Shown here one piece after another: positions 33,495-41,725 of a stretch of DNA of 56,127 nucleotides. The DNA comes from Bacillota bacterium. Its GTDB lineage: Bacteria > Bacillota > Clostridia > Lutisporales > Lutisporaceae. The notes beneath the pieces are model-generated. The model was not told the DNA's origin. It worked only from the letters and a program-made list of their open reading frames with translations, and did not search any database. The stretch spans positions 1-56,127 of the forward strand of contig JAKPKE010000117.1 of the NCBI GenBank assembly GCA_029553855.1. Direction: 5' to 3'. The position numbers and the translations under genes are program-made. Each line of letters starts with the position of its first letter. Position 1 is the stretch's first letter.

Positions 33495-33521
33495 AGTACG
33501 CTGTTTCACTTAATGTATTAC
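33495..33521 (-). promoter_or_regulatory. ECF-type promoter of the precursor genes
   Basis: On the minus strand GTAATA (33516-33521), 15 bases, CGTACT (33495-33500), about 60 bases before the first precursor. It differs from the other two sites in the -10 block only by C for T. Confidence 0.7.
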
Positions 33522-33546
33522 ATAAAAACCATAATTTTCTACCGAA

Positions 33547-33888
33547 TTAATATCTGCAGACAGGACATCTTTCCTGCAGTCCGTTAAACCTTGCCCCGCA
33601 GCGGGGACATGTTTTTCTCCCCGTTTCTCCCGGCAACCCTGCAGCAGCATACATTAATTCCTCTTCTGTGAGTTCATCTTCAATTCCTTGTCTTATATGC
33701 TCCAGCAGCTGTTTTTTTAAGCTTTCTCTGATTTTGCTGTCCACACTTGAATCAACAGCGATCATACTTTGGGCCAGACGTAGAAGTTTGGCTACTTCCT
33801 CATCCTCAACCGGTCCGATATCTTTTTCTCCTGCCAGGATCCGGTCCAGATAGGCAAGGTACAGTTCCGCTTTCGTTTTTCTAGTCAT
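33547..33888 (-). CDS. Soluble zinc-ribbon protein, candidate anti-sigma factor
   Basis: This 113-residue protein has an N-terminal helical part (LAYLDRILAGEKDIGPVEDEEVAKLLRLA), similar in style to the N-termini of anti-sigma proteins encoded after ECF factors. The segment ELTEEELMYAAAGLPGE (about 72-88) and a C-terminal zinc ribbon CPRC...CPVC (94-111) follow. No membrane segment is present. The ATG at 33888 overlaps the sigma stop by eight bases (ATGACTAG), indicating translational coupling. The LTEEEL..AAAG stretch resembles the LTDEEL..VAGG end of the nearby RiPP leaders. The regulatory role is inferred from context. Confidence 0.7.
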   Translation of the reverse strand: MTRKTKAELYLAYLDRILAGEKDIGPVEDEEVAKLLRLAQSMIAVDSSVDSKIRESLKKQLLEHIRQGIEDELTEEELMYAAAGLPGETGRKTCPRCGARFNGLQERCPVCRY

Positions 33889-34447
33889 CAATGTATATCC
33901 TCCGGCTTTCCAAGATTTGACGCAGCCGCCGCATGGCCCGGAATAAGATAACACCCGTATTGCTTTCGCTGATCCCGGTAAATTTCGCGATATCCCTGTT
34001 GGTACAACCGCTCCAGAATTTCAGGGCGATAATTTCCCTTTCCCGCTGGGTCAGAGCAGTTAATGCCCTATGCAGATGCCTCTGTATTTCCTTTGATGTG
34101 ATAGCATCATCGATGCTGAATCCGGAATCCGCAAGCTCTGTCGTTTCTTCGAAAGTAACGCAAGTATTCCGCCCCCGACGGCGGTAATAGTCCGTCACGG
34201 TATTACGCGCAATGCTGAAGATCCAGGCAGAAAATGGCGCCTTTTCCGGTTGGTAATTTTTCAGCTTGGTGAAAAGTTTGGTAAATATCTGACTGGTTAA
34301 ATCGTCGGCTTCATAGAAGTCGTTAACCCGATAATGGACATAATTGTAAACCCGTGGAAAGTATTCGTTATATAATTCAACAAAGGCAAAATCGTCATTG
34401 ATCGAAGAAACTAATGGTCTTTCCTCAGTCTGTATCTGTGTTAACAT
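33881..34447 (-). CDS. ECF-type RNA polymerase sigma factor
   Basis: This sigma-70 family member of about 188 residues has region 2 (FPRVYNYVHYRVNDFYEADD, SAWIFSIARNTVTDYYRRR) and region 4 (LTQREREIIALKFWSGCTNR, ISESNTGVILFRAMRRLRQI) and lacks regions 1 and 3. I prefer the ATG at 34447, which has AAGGGGGG upstream though spaced somewhat long; an ATG at 34474 has no site. The gene is adjacent to the RiPP precursors and is the likely reader of the three GTAATA-N15-CGTAYT promoters. Its own promoter is of the sigma-A type, so it is not obviously self-activating. Confidence 0.9.
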   Translation of the reverse strand: MLTQIQTEERPLVSSINDDFAFVELYNEYFPRVYNYVHYRVNDFYEADDLTSQIFTKLFTKLKNYQPEKAPFSAWIFSIARNTVTDYYRRRGRNTCVTFEETTELADSGFSIDDAITSKEIQRHLHRALTALTQREREIIALKFWSGCTNRDIAKFTGISESNTGVILFRAMRRLRQILESRRIYIDD

Positions 34448-34551
34448 CTTCTTTGCCACCCCCCTTGGGTTCATGTGACCGCATACCCGGTAAATATTAT
34501 TCGAAATATGGCAGATATGTAAGAATATACACGAATATTCTCGATATTCAT

Positions 34552-34580
34552 ATTATATTTTGAAGTTTTTCCATTGACAA
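34552..34580 (-). promoter_or_regulatory. Sigma-A promoter of the ECF sigma gene with operator
   Basis: On the minus strand TTGTCA (34575-34580), 17 bases, TATAAT (34552-34557). An inverted repeat GAATAT-N5-ATATTC at 34533-34549 covers the predicted start of transcription. The -35 overlaps the -35 of an opposite promoter at 34574-34601. Confidence 0.65.
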
Positions 34581-34601
34581 TGTACTAAAGTACAGTATGG
34601 A
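34574..34601 (+). promoter_or_regulatory. Opposing promoter with 14-bp palindrome
   Basis: TTGACA (34574-34579), 16 bases, TATGGA (34596-34601). The spacer contains the palindrome TGTACT-AA-AGTACA (34581-34594), a likely repressor site. It points toward a pseudogene. Confidence 0.45.
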
Positions 34602-34644
34602 GAAATAAATTTCATGAAAGGGAAGAACTTTTGCCCCAAGGAGT

Positions 34645-35228
34645 ATGAAGGAAGGGGGGCAGATAGAGGCTGGTGAAACTGACGGCGTAAAAGATGATGC
34701 CCCTTCCGGTGCCAATGCATCCGTAGGAATCTATAAAACAGCCGGTTCGGAATTAAGTGAATTTTTTACCGCCTTTCACAATGCGACCGGTGCATTTGAA
34801 GGTCCGGTAAACAAATTAACAACGGATGATTTCGAACTGTTTGACGTAGGTATGGATTATCTGAGCCCCGGCATTCAAATCGCTTCCATCGGGCTCTATG
34901 ACAGTTTGGAGGTATTCGGCAAAAACAGAGGAGAATACAGGGAATCGAAGGGCAACGTTATCACCTTCGGAATGAATTATACAATGGAAGAGGACGGTTT
35001 TTCCCCGGACGATAAAAAAGGCGATGTCGTCGTCGAAAAAGGAAGCCTCGATACTTCGGACAATACCCTTTTACATGAGATATAAGTTGAGCGGGATGGT
35101 GCTAAGGTCAGCAGGTCGGTTGCCGAGGTAATAATGCTCCCGGACGGCTCTTTCCTGGCTCAGGATTTATCAAAACCTTTTTCTCAGATTGAAATATGTT
35201 TTCACAAACGCATATCAAGGGCTATATA
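34645..35228 (+). pseudogene. Disrupted gene of unknown family
   Basis: An open frame of 146 residues (SGANASVGIYKTAGSELSEF, then GNVITFGMNYTMEEDGF and DNTLLHEI) stops at a TAA at 35083-35085. The same frame continues with protein-like sequence VERDGAKVSRSVAEVIMLPD until about 35228. Another short frame (MKGKNFCPKEYEGRGADRG) begins upstream at 34613, suggesting a 5' frameshift too. I do not recognise the family; there is no signal peptide in what remains. It is probably the remnant of a gene driven by the promoter at 34574-34601. Confidence 0.5.
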
Positions 35229-35232
35229 ATAT

Positions 35233-35295
35233 CCAGGCATCATACTTACCAAAAGTACTTCTCTATGTAAATAAATGGATAAGTATGATGCCTGG
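35233..35295. repeat. 16-bp perfect inverted repeat, 31-base loop
   Basis: CCAGGCATCATACTTA (35233-35248) and its exact complement (35280-35295) flank a 31-base A+T-rich centre. It lies between the pseudogene and a convergent small gene. It could be a terminator or a tiny mobile palindrome; the long loop favours the latter. Confidence 0.55.
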
Positions 35296-35309
35296 GAAAC
35301 TTACATTGC

Positions 35310-35612
35310 TTAAGATTGATATGCTTTATCTGCTTCAGCCAACATTTTGTAAACTGCCTCATAACTTTCGCATACATCAATCGGAACTGCATAGTTATTT
35401 GTAATTTCACGTAACTTAGCAAATTCTTCGTTTAACTCAGGCCTTTCTGATCCTGCTTCTTTGGTTTTCTTATTGATTGTATCAAATAATTTACGAACTT
35501 CATGGAATTCCGGGTGATTACCTCCATGAACCCGTGCTACAACCGGTACATATTGTTCCAATGTTTTAAAATGACGTTCCCTTATTTCATTAAATACTGA
35601 TTGCTTTAACAT
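35310..35612 (-). CDS. Small protein resembling the start of RIC hemerythrin domains
   Basis: This 100-residue soluble protein contains VARVHGGNHPEFHEVRKLFD, strikingly like the VARVHGxxHPEL motif near the start of the hemerythrin domain of iron-sulfur repair proteins (ScdA/YtfE/RIC). The later LxxHxxKEE ligands of that domain are absent, so a di-iron site is unlikely to be complete. A conserved-looking tail VPIDVCESYEAVYKMLAEAD ends the protein. It has an AAGAAGGGG site before the ATG. It may be a specialised offshoot or a C-terminally shortened copy. Confidence 0.55.
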   Translation of the reverse strand: MLKQSVFNEIRERHFKTLEQYVPVVARVHGGNHPEFHEVRKLFDTINKKTKEAGSERPELNEEFAKLREITNNYAVPIDVCESYEAVYKMLAEADKAYQS

Positions 35613-35707
35613 ATTTTCCCCTTCTTTCTTCTTATTATTATTTATGTTGATTTCATTTTATCAAAAAGTTTTCTAAAAAGAATTGATTTAAATCAAAAAT
35701 TAAGTAA

Positions 35708-35727
35708 GTGCCAGGCTTCCCTGGCAC
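35708..35727 (-). terminator. Hairpin after the TIR-protein gene
   Basis: On the minus strand GTGCCAGG-GAAG-CCTGGCAC is followed by TTACTTAATTTTT. It lies about 40 bases after the TIR gene's stop. Its arms match the GTGCC-GGCAC core of the RAYT-linked repeats, so a repeat may have been adopted as terminator. Confidence 0.5.
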
Positions 35728-35768
35728 CAAAAATCATCCTTTCACTCAATGCAAATTTGTCCGGCAGT

Positions 35769-38700
35769 TCATCTAAGCCAGTATTTTTTCCGCTCCTCAT
35801 CTGAAAGCGTGCGACCGCCAAGTTTTTCAAGTGTCTTTTTCATCACGGCTTCGAGGTTTTCCATATGTGTTATATAGGAAAGTCTGCTGTTCAATGCTGT
35901 TCCGCTCAGTTCCACCGCAAATCGTTTGTCTGCCGGGGACCATACAATATGTCTCGCATCCGGTATTTTCTGTATTACCTCGCCTGTAGCTGCAAGATAT
36001 ATGACTGCATAAGGCTCGTCCGGATCGCTGCTGCTCAAGGATATGTACTTTCCGTCATATGAAGTCATATACCATAAACGGTGTATATGGCTCCGTCTTG
36101 CCTGCTCTTCAAAACAGGAAACAACTCTTCCGTTTGACGCTTGCCGGACGGTGGTTTGTTTTCCTTCTTCATCTGTTGTAAGGAGTAATCCACCGTGTCC
36201 GAAACACGCCCAGTCGCAGTCCTTCAGCGTATAAAGCAGACCCTCCGACGCAGCGCTGTAGACCCTCAGTTTTCTTTCCTCAAGATTTAGCTTGAAAAAA
36301 AACATATTATCCGGACTCTGCTCACAATGGATATACGTTGGTATCTCTTCAACCACACCGGTTTTCACGTTGATTGTCACTCCACCCCGATATTCGTTCA
36401 CATATGGTTCGTCGTATACTGCCGTTATTCTGGCGCCGTCAGTGCTCCAATACACCGGAACATAAGCAAGCCCTATACCCAAAGAATGAAAATACATCAA
36501 AAATTGGTCCCCGTCCAGCAGGATCTCCGCTGCACCGGATTCCGCATCAAAGAGAATGATTTTACCCCAGATGTGATTGACAACGGCAAGCTTTTTCCCA
36601 TCGTGTGAGAAGGACATACCTCCCAGTGGCGTGCTGTAGAGATTATAATAATCATCCCGCCCTCCGCCGTAGTGGAGCGTCTTGTATGGCTTATCCCAAT
36701 CTCCGACCCTGTAGAGATCTATGTCGTTCTCAGGCCTGTAGACAGCTAAGGTTTTACCATCCTGAGTTTCCTTGAACCATATCGCCTGACCGAAGTATTT
36801 GACCTTTTCACCGGTCTCAGTATCTTCGGCGAAAGCTGTATATGCAGGAAAATTGCGCAGGTGATAAAGATACTTCCCGCTTTTTGAAAAGGTGAATTCT
36901 GTCGCGTTATTGTCTCCGAAATAGACTGAATCCCCGGGGGATGCTCCCCAGAAGCTGATTCTTCTGTGCGCTATGGTGCATACAGAGTCTGAGTCGTTTA
37001 CAAAAAACGCCATGAAGGCACTTTCCTCCGGGTTGAGTATCTGCAGAAGCTCACCGCTCTTCACAGAGAAAATATATGTTTTTCCCCTGCCCACTGCCAG
37101 TATCCTGTTTCCGTCGAAGTTCCAGTCGGCCCAGGTAAGGCTTACCGATGGAATTGACAGGGTATGTACGACCTCTCCGGTTTCGCAGGAATAAAGCCGC
37201 AATCTTCCGTCCTTCGCAGGATAAGCAATAAGCGAACCGTCCGGCGAAAAGTGGCGGAGTATCTGCTGGAAATATAGGCTCTGGCTGCGGCCTATAAGCT
37301 TTTCATCCTTGCCGTCAAAGCTATGGACAAGTTCAAAGGTTGCTCCATCGTAGAGCTTTAGATATCCTTTATCAACAGCATATATCATGCGCCTGTCAGC
37401 TGAAAAACCGCCCTCAGTGCCATTAATTCCGGCAAGCAGCGCTCCGTCGTCCGCATCATAGATATAAAGCGTACCGTAAGTCCAGACGATGATACGCCCG
37501 CCGTCAGAACGCCAGGCATAGCCTGTTATACTTTCTTTTACCGGGATACTGCACAGTTCAGTCATTCTTTCGCCGTCCTGAAAACCTTTCCTGAACCGGT
37601 AAATCTCCAGTTTCCTGCTGCCGTTCCTTACGGCGACACGCTGGATGTCACTGAACAGATTGCCGATGCCGGATGAGCATATCTGGGGAGCGTCCGGGTA
37701 CTCTACTTCGGCGTAGGTTTCATATCCGCGGTTGATATCGCGCACCACAAGACGTTCTGTGCCATCATCCATTTTCTTTATGTATGTCGCATAATCCCCC
37801 GAGGTGGAAAAAGAATACTCCTTTCGGTCCGCCGCAGTAAGCACTGCGGTGGGCGCGCCTGTTTCGACGGAATATATCTCTGTATCATCCGAATAGCCGC
37901 TGCATACAGCGATATAATTCCGCTGCATGTGATTTGTGTAGCTGTAAGACTCTATCATCTTTCCGGTCTGCGTTTCCGATGATGAATACATCGTGTAGGT
38001 GTTGGAATCCAGCTGGGCGAGAGCTCCCCTCAGTGCTATCTCCGCTTCATTTGTATAAGGCCGCTCAGGGTTGTTCGGATTTTTCGGCAGCGCCTCAAGT
38101 GAGAGCAACATTCCGAGCATTGGGTTTCCATTATCTGACGCGTTTTGAGCTGCATCCGCGAGGAAGCGCGACTGGGAAATAAGTGCCTCATCTCTCTGAG
38201 ATGCAATCTGACGCTTCTGCATTGCAAGTATCCCGTTGGCTTTTTCAAGAGCTGTATTGGTATCAACAAGCTGAGTGTTTGCATTCTCCAGAGCGGCATT
38301 TGTATCCTCAAGCGCAGAGTTTGCGGAGTCAAGCTCATTGTTCATTGAGGTGAGGGCTTTGTTTTTATCCTGAACCTCAGAATTGGCAGACAAAAGCGCG
38401 GCGTTGGTTTTTTGAAGCTCTTTACTTTGCCGTGAAATCGTCGCAGCATTGCTGTAAGCGTACGTTCCGAAAGCTACGCTGCCTGTTGCAACGAATAGTG
38501 CAATGAGCATCAGCATCTTGACGAAACGCTCGCGGTGACGGCGGCGCAGGTCGTCGAAGCCGACACCAAGCATGGGAGCGAGCAGCCTGAGTTTTTCCAC
38601 CTTCAGCTTTCTGTTGCGTTCCCGTGAATCCTGTGCACGTACGTCCGCCGCCAGCGGCTCAACCTCCGTTACTGTGCCGTCCGGATTGGTAACAAACCTT

Positions 38701-39071
38701 AGCGCAGGCGGAAAGCTATCAACTGGATCGCCTTTTACAAGCACGGTCAGTATTTTATCTTGCTTGCCTTGGGCTATAAAAGTATCGACTTCCTTCATGC
38801 ACCATTTGGACTGCAAGTATTCCGGCGACGACACGGCAATGAGATAATCGGACGCGTTAAGCGCTGCCTCGATACCGGAGCCCAGATCTGCGGACGTTGG
38901 CAGTTCATCATGATCGAGGAACACCTTGCCCATGCGTTTTTTCCCAGTCTGCCTTCGCAATGAAAGTGGAATACGATAGTTTTCAAGACTGCGAGCAAGC
39001 TTGGCAGCTACCTGAGCATCAGGATCGATATGACGATAACTGATAAAGGCGTCATAATGAATTTTCTGCAA
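35769..39071 (-). CDS. TIR domain / membrane / coiled-coil / beta-propeller protein
   Basis: This 1100-residue protein has an N-terminal TIR domain (1-130) with FISYRH, FLDHDELPTSADLG and WCMKE. The glutamate E94 occupies the WCxxE position that is catalytic in NAD-cleaving TIRs. A basic stretch follows (RRRHRERF), then one membrane helix (184-207) and a regular heptad-like coiled coil (about 213-298; repeated ALEDTNA, ALENANT, ALEKANG). A short helical linker leads to a region of about 700 residues of WD40-like propeller blades (WSPDGxR, FSHDGKK, WNFDGNR). It starts with TTG after GGGGGAG. The domain order suggests a membrane-tethered sensor with a TIR effector. No partner gene is recognisable next to it. 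Confidence 0.85.
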   Translation of the reverse strand: MQKIHYDAFISYRHIDPDAQVAAKLARSLENYRIPLSLRRQTGKKRMGKVFLDHDELPTSADLGSGIEAALNASDYLIAVSSPEYLQSKWCMKEVDTFIAQGKQDKILTVLVKGDPVDSFPPALRFVTNPDGTVTEVEPLAADVRAQDSRERNRKLKVEKLRLLAPMLGVGFDDLRRRHRERFVKMLMLIALFVATGSVAFGTYAYSNAATISRQSKELQKTNAALLSANSEVQDKNKALTSMNNELDSANSALEDTNAALENANTQLVDTNTALEKANGILAMQKRQIASQRDEALISQSRFLADAAQNASDNGNPMLGMLLSLEALPKNPNNPERPYTNEAEIALRGALAQLDSNTYTMYSSSETQTGKMIESYSYTNHMQRNYIAVCSGYSDDTEIYSVETGAPTAVLTAADRKEYSFSTSGDYATYIKKMDDGTERLVVRDINRGYETYAEVEYPDAPQICSSGIGNLFSDIQRVAVRNGSRKLEIYRFRKGFQDGERMTELCSIPVKESITGYAWRSDGGRIIVWTYGTLYIYDADDGALLAGINGTEGGFSADRRMIYAVDKGYLKLYDGATFELVHSFDGKDEKLIGRSQSLYFQQILRHFSPDGSLIAYPAKDGRLRLYSCETGEVVHTLSIPSVSLTWADWNFDGNRILAVGRGKTYIFSVKSGELLQILNPEESAFMAFFVNDSDSVCTIAHRRISFWGASPGDSVYFGDNNATEFTFSKSGKYLYHLRNFPAYTAFAEDTETGEKVKYFGQAIWFKETQDGKTLAVYRPENDIDLYRVGDWDKPYKTLHYGGGRDDYYNLYSTPLGGMSFSHDGKKLAVVNHIWGKIILFDAESGAAEILLDGDQFLMYFHSLGIGLAYVPVYWSTDGARITAVYDEPYVNEYRGGVTINVKTGVVEEIPTYIHCEQSPDNMFFFKLNLEERKLRVYSAASEGLLYTLKDCDWACFGHGGLLLTTDEEGKQTTVRQASNGRVVSCFEEQARRSHIHRLWYMTSYDGKYISLSSSDPDEPYAVIYLAATGEVIQKIPDARHIVWSPADKRFAVELSGTALNSRLSYITHMENLEAVMKKTLEKLGGRTLSDEERKKYWLR

Positions 39072-39163
39072 AAAAAACTCCCCCTATTTTAGGTAGTATG
39101 GTACCTGGCAATTATTCTACTCTGTCAAAGGTTGCATTTACTTTGACCGCCCACCCAATTATC

Positions 39164-41350
39164 CTACATGAATCTTTCTATCATAGCTACCGCTATCTTA
39201 AATGCTTGTTCTCTTGTTGCGACTCCAAAACCTTCCTTTTCTCCTTCTCTATACCTCGGTCCGAACATATTACTGCCTACGCCGTTAATTATGTCATGCT
39301 TTGCCATAAAGTACACAGATTCTCTTGCCCAGGAACTAATGAAATAATCATCGCTAAACCTTGCTACCCCGTCAATATCTAATGAATGGTGTGTATATGC
39401 TTCATTTTCTTCAAATGCCCACCCTTCCAAGTAGACAGCTTTATAAACCCTTGTTAACATCACAGATGCTTGCTCCCTTGTAAGAATATCATCAGGTGCA
39501 AACAGTCCATTCCCCACACCTGATACGATTCCCAAGCTATATGCCTTTATAATAAATTGGTCTTCCGTATCTCTAAAGGGACTATTACCATCAGCTATGG
39601 CAGCTTTACCGCTGAGTTTTTCATACAATTTCACTGCCAAAGCGCTAAACTCTCTCCTTGTTATCCTCTTAGTCATATCAACATTAATCAATATTTCAGG
39701 AATAATACCAAGCCTATCTGCCTTATCCATCCATTCATAGGCCCAATCTGAAGCATTCAACCATTTTCCTTCCCTTTGATTTCTATAAGTCATATACTCA
39801 GGTACTGAATAACCAAAGCTTACTTCAAAGCTTGGAGTATTACTGCCGCTCCATTTTAAGTATTCATTTTGCTGAGTTGCAGTCCAAGCGTTCAGAGCAT
39901 CTTTTATATGGTCATACTGTTTACCTCCGATATTTACATTTCTGGAAAGTTTACCATTGCCGGGATTAAAAGAAGAAGTGGTAGCTTGTTCCTTCCGTGT
40001 TAATGGGAAAGGTAAAATTCCGGAAGCCCAGTAGCAATAGTTAAAGGTCTTGGTGTTTTCCCCGGGCCTAATGTTTGTAAAAGCCTCTCCATCAACTTCT
40101 CTCATATTCCCTGCTTTCATTCTGACAGAGCCGCTGTTATAAAAGTTATCAACTACGGTTACTCCTCCTGTTGATCCTTCCACATAAAGCTCTGCATTTT
40201 TATCAGGGGATATTCCATATATATTGCCCTTATTATATGCGTTAGCTATACTGACTTCCTTGCCTACATTGCCTGCGATGCCGGCCGCATAAAGGACTTT
40301 ATTTTCACTGGCTTCTACAGAGCCTTCGTTACCCGCATTGTATATCCTGCAGTATTCTCCGATGCCGGTTATGCCGCCTGCTATGATTTCTCCAGTACTT
40401 GAACTGCCTATATAACTGATTTTTACTTTACCCTTATTCAATGCCCTATCTATACCGGATTCCCTTATTTCTCCCGTGATTCCCCCGGCTGCCACTTTTA
40501 AACTGTCTATCTTTTTAACTACAACAGAAATATTTCCCTGATTCAGCGCATTATAAATGTTAGGCCCAAATCCATACTCTCCGATGATTCCCCCCGTTAA
40601 TATCCTCCCATCTGCATTTGCATCAATTGTCCCTGTATTTGTTATGTTGGTTAGAGGGGTAACTTGTCCACGCATGGATCCAGCAATTCCACCCAATGAC
40701 GTATTGCCATGCCCTGACTTAATCAGATTTAAGGAAGCATTGTTTTGGATATGGCTGAAAGAACCTCTGCCAAAGCCTACGACTCCTCCAAAACAGAATT
40801 CTTCCGGTGTTTCAACAGTTAAAGCAACACTTCCTTCTGTTATACAGTTTTCAATAATCCCTTCAGCCCAACCTGCTACTAATCCAAAATACACTTCTTC
40901 TTTGGAATTGATTGTTTTATTTATTGCACCTCTTACTATAAGGTTTCTTATGTTTGATTGTGAATCAGCTATGCCAAAAACGCCAAGCATAGAACCGTCT
41001 GCAATGTTTTTTACGGTTATCCTCTTACCATTTCCATCAAATACTCCGCTAAAGCTGATTGTTGGATTACCTATGGGGTTCCATACTGTTTCTCCAAGGT
41101 CTATATCAGCTGTAAGCTTAAAATGAGCATCTCTAATATTATTGTTGTCTAAAAATGCATCTGAAATTGCTATCAAATCATCTAAACCTGAGATCAAATA
41201 GGGACTTTTTTCGGTTCCTTCCCCACCGCTGAAAGTATAAGTTTTAGGTCCATCATCCGCAAAAGAATTCAGACCGCTTCCGATTATCAAGGCCACTGCA
41301 ATAATTCCGATTAAAGCCTTCTTTAACTTATCCCTGAATCCATAATCCAT
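39164..41350 (-). CDS. Surface protein with GLUG-type repeats and SLH domains
   Basis: This 728-residue secreted protein has a signal peptide (hydrophobic core ALIGIIAVALIIGSG, cleavage near SFADD). A domain starting TFSGGEGTEKSPYLISGLDD leads into about eight GLUG-like repeats (GGVVGFG.., GGIAGSM.., GGIIGEYG.., AGGITGIG..), expected to form a right-handed beta helix. The C-terminal 180 residues or so hold three S-layer-homology motifs (ITRREFSALAVKLYE, LTREQASVMLTRVY, ATREQAFKIAVAMI). These anchor proteins to cell-wall polymers. A GGGAGG site precedes the ATG. It lies upstream of the TIR gene on the same strand with a 92-base gap. Confidence 0.9.
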   Translation of the reverse strand: MDYGFRDKLKKALIGIIAVALIIGSGLNSFADDGPKTYTFSGGEGTEKSPYLISGLDDLIAISDAFLDNNNIRDAHFKLTADIDLGETVWNPIGNPTISFSGVFDGNGKRITVKNIADGSMLGVFGIADSQSNIRNLIVRGAINKTINSKEEVYFGLVAGWAEGIIENCITEGSVALTVETPEEFCFGGVVGFGRGSFSHIQNNASLNLIKSGHGNTSLGGIAGSMRGQVTPLTNITNTGTIDANADGRILTGGIIGEYGFGPNIYNALNQGNISVVVKKIDSLKVAAGGITGEIRESGIDRALNKGKVKISYIGSSSTGEIIAGGITGIGEYCRIYNAGNEGSVEASENKVLYAAGIAGNVGKEVSIANAYNKGNIYGISPDKNAELYVEGSTGGVTVVDNFYNSGSVRMKAGNMREVDGEAFTNIRPGENTKTFNYCYWASGILPFPLTRKEQATTSSFNPGNGKLSRNVNIGGKQYDHIKDALNAWTATQQNEYLKWSGSNTPSFEVSFGYSVPEYMTYRNQREGKWLNASDWAYEWMDKADRLGIIPEILINVDMTKRITRREFSALAVKLYEKLSGKAAIADGNSPFRDTEDQFIIKAYSLGIVSGVGNGLFAPDDILTREQASVMLTRVYKAVYLEGWAFEENEAYTHHSLDIDGVARFSDDYFISSWARESVYFMAKHDIINGVGSNMFGPRYREGEKEGFGVATREQAFKIAVAMIERFM

Positions 41351-41725
41351 ATATCTTCCTCCCTTTCAAGCGCCAGTTGCCGTACTGCTCCACTTATAAT
41401 CTTCAACCTTATACTCTTACCTCCATGGCCTCCTCATAATAAGAGACTTCCTTATAATATGTTATATGTTTATTCTAATTTTACCAAAAGGACCTCTCTA
41501 TATCAATAAGTGGATATGTCCGGTGCTGGCACTTACACGTCTAATTCTCTGTTGAATAATTATTTTTTGTACTGTATATTTATTACAAGGCTTTAGTTTT
41601 TTGTAGGCTTCTCTGGCACTTATCTTATTGAATGAAACAGCAGCTCGATAGGTAGGAGCCCAGATCCTTGGAACTGATAAAGTTAATGATAAGGTTAATA
41701 GGACTAATTTAAGGAGGTTGTTTTA
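41351..41725. other. Intergenic stretch, 375 bp
   Basis: No gene is seen. At about 41524-41550 GTGCTGGCACTTACACGTCTAA is a diverged fragment of the RAYT-linked repeat. The remainder is A+T-rich DNA presumably carrying the promoter of the SLH gene (minus) and that of the small FAIM-like gene (plus, AAGGAGG at about 41711), but no convincing consensus hexamer pairs were found. Confidence 0.5.

Noticed and set aside
35233-35295. Possible CRISPR-like repeat
   Set aside because: It is a single inverted repeat with no series of regularly spaced direct repeats. No array and no cas genes were seen anywhere in the window.
38200-38400. Open frame on the minus strand within the coiled-coil region of the TIR gene
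   Set aside because: It is an alternate-frame shadow created by the heptad-repeat DNA of the TIR protein.
41600-41725. Possible riboswitch or T-box leader before the FAIM-like gene
   Set aside because: No recognisable conserved leader motifs or terminator/antiterminator pair were found, only A+T-rich sequence and a strong ribosome site.
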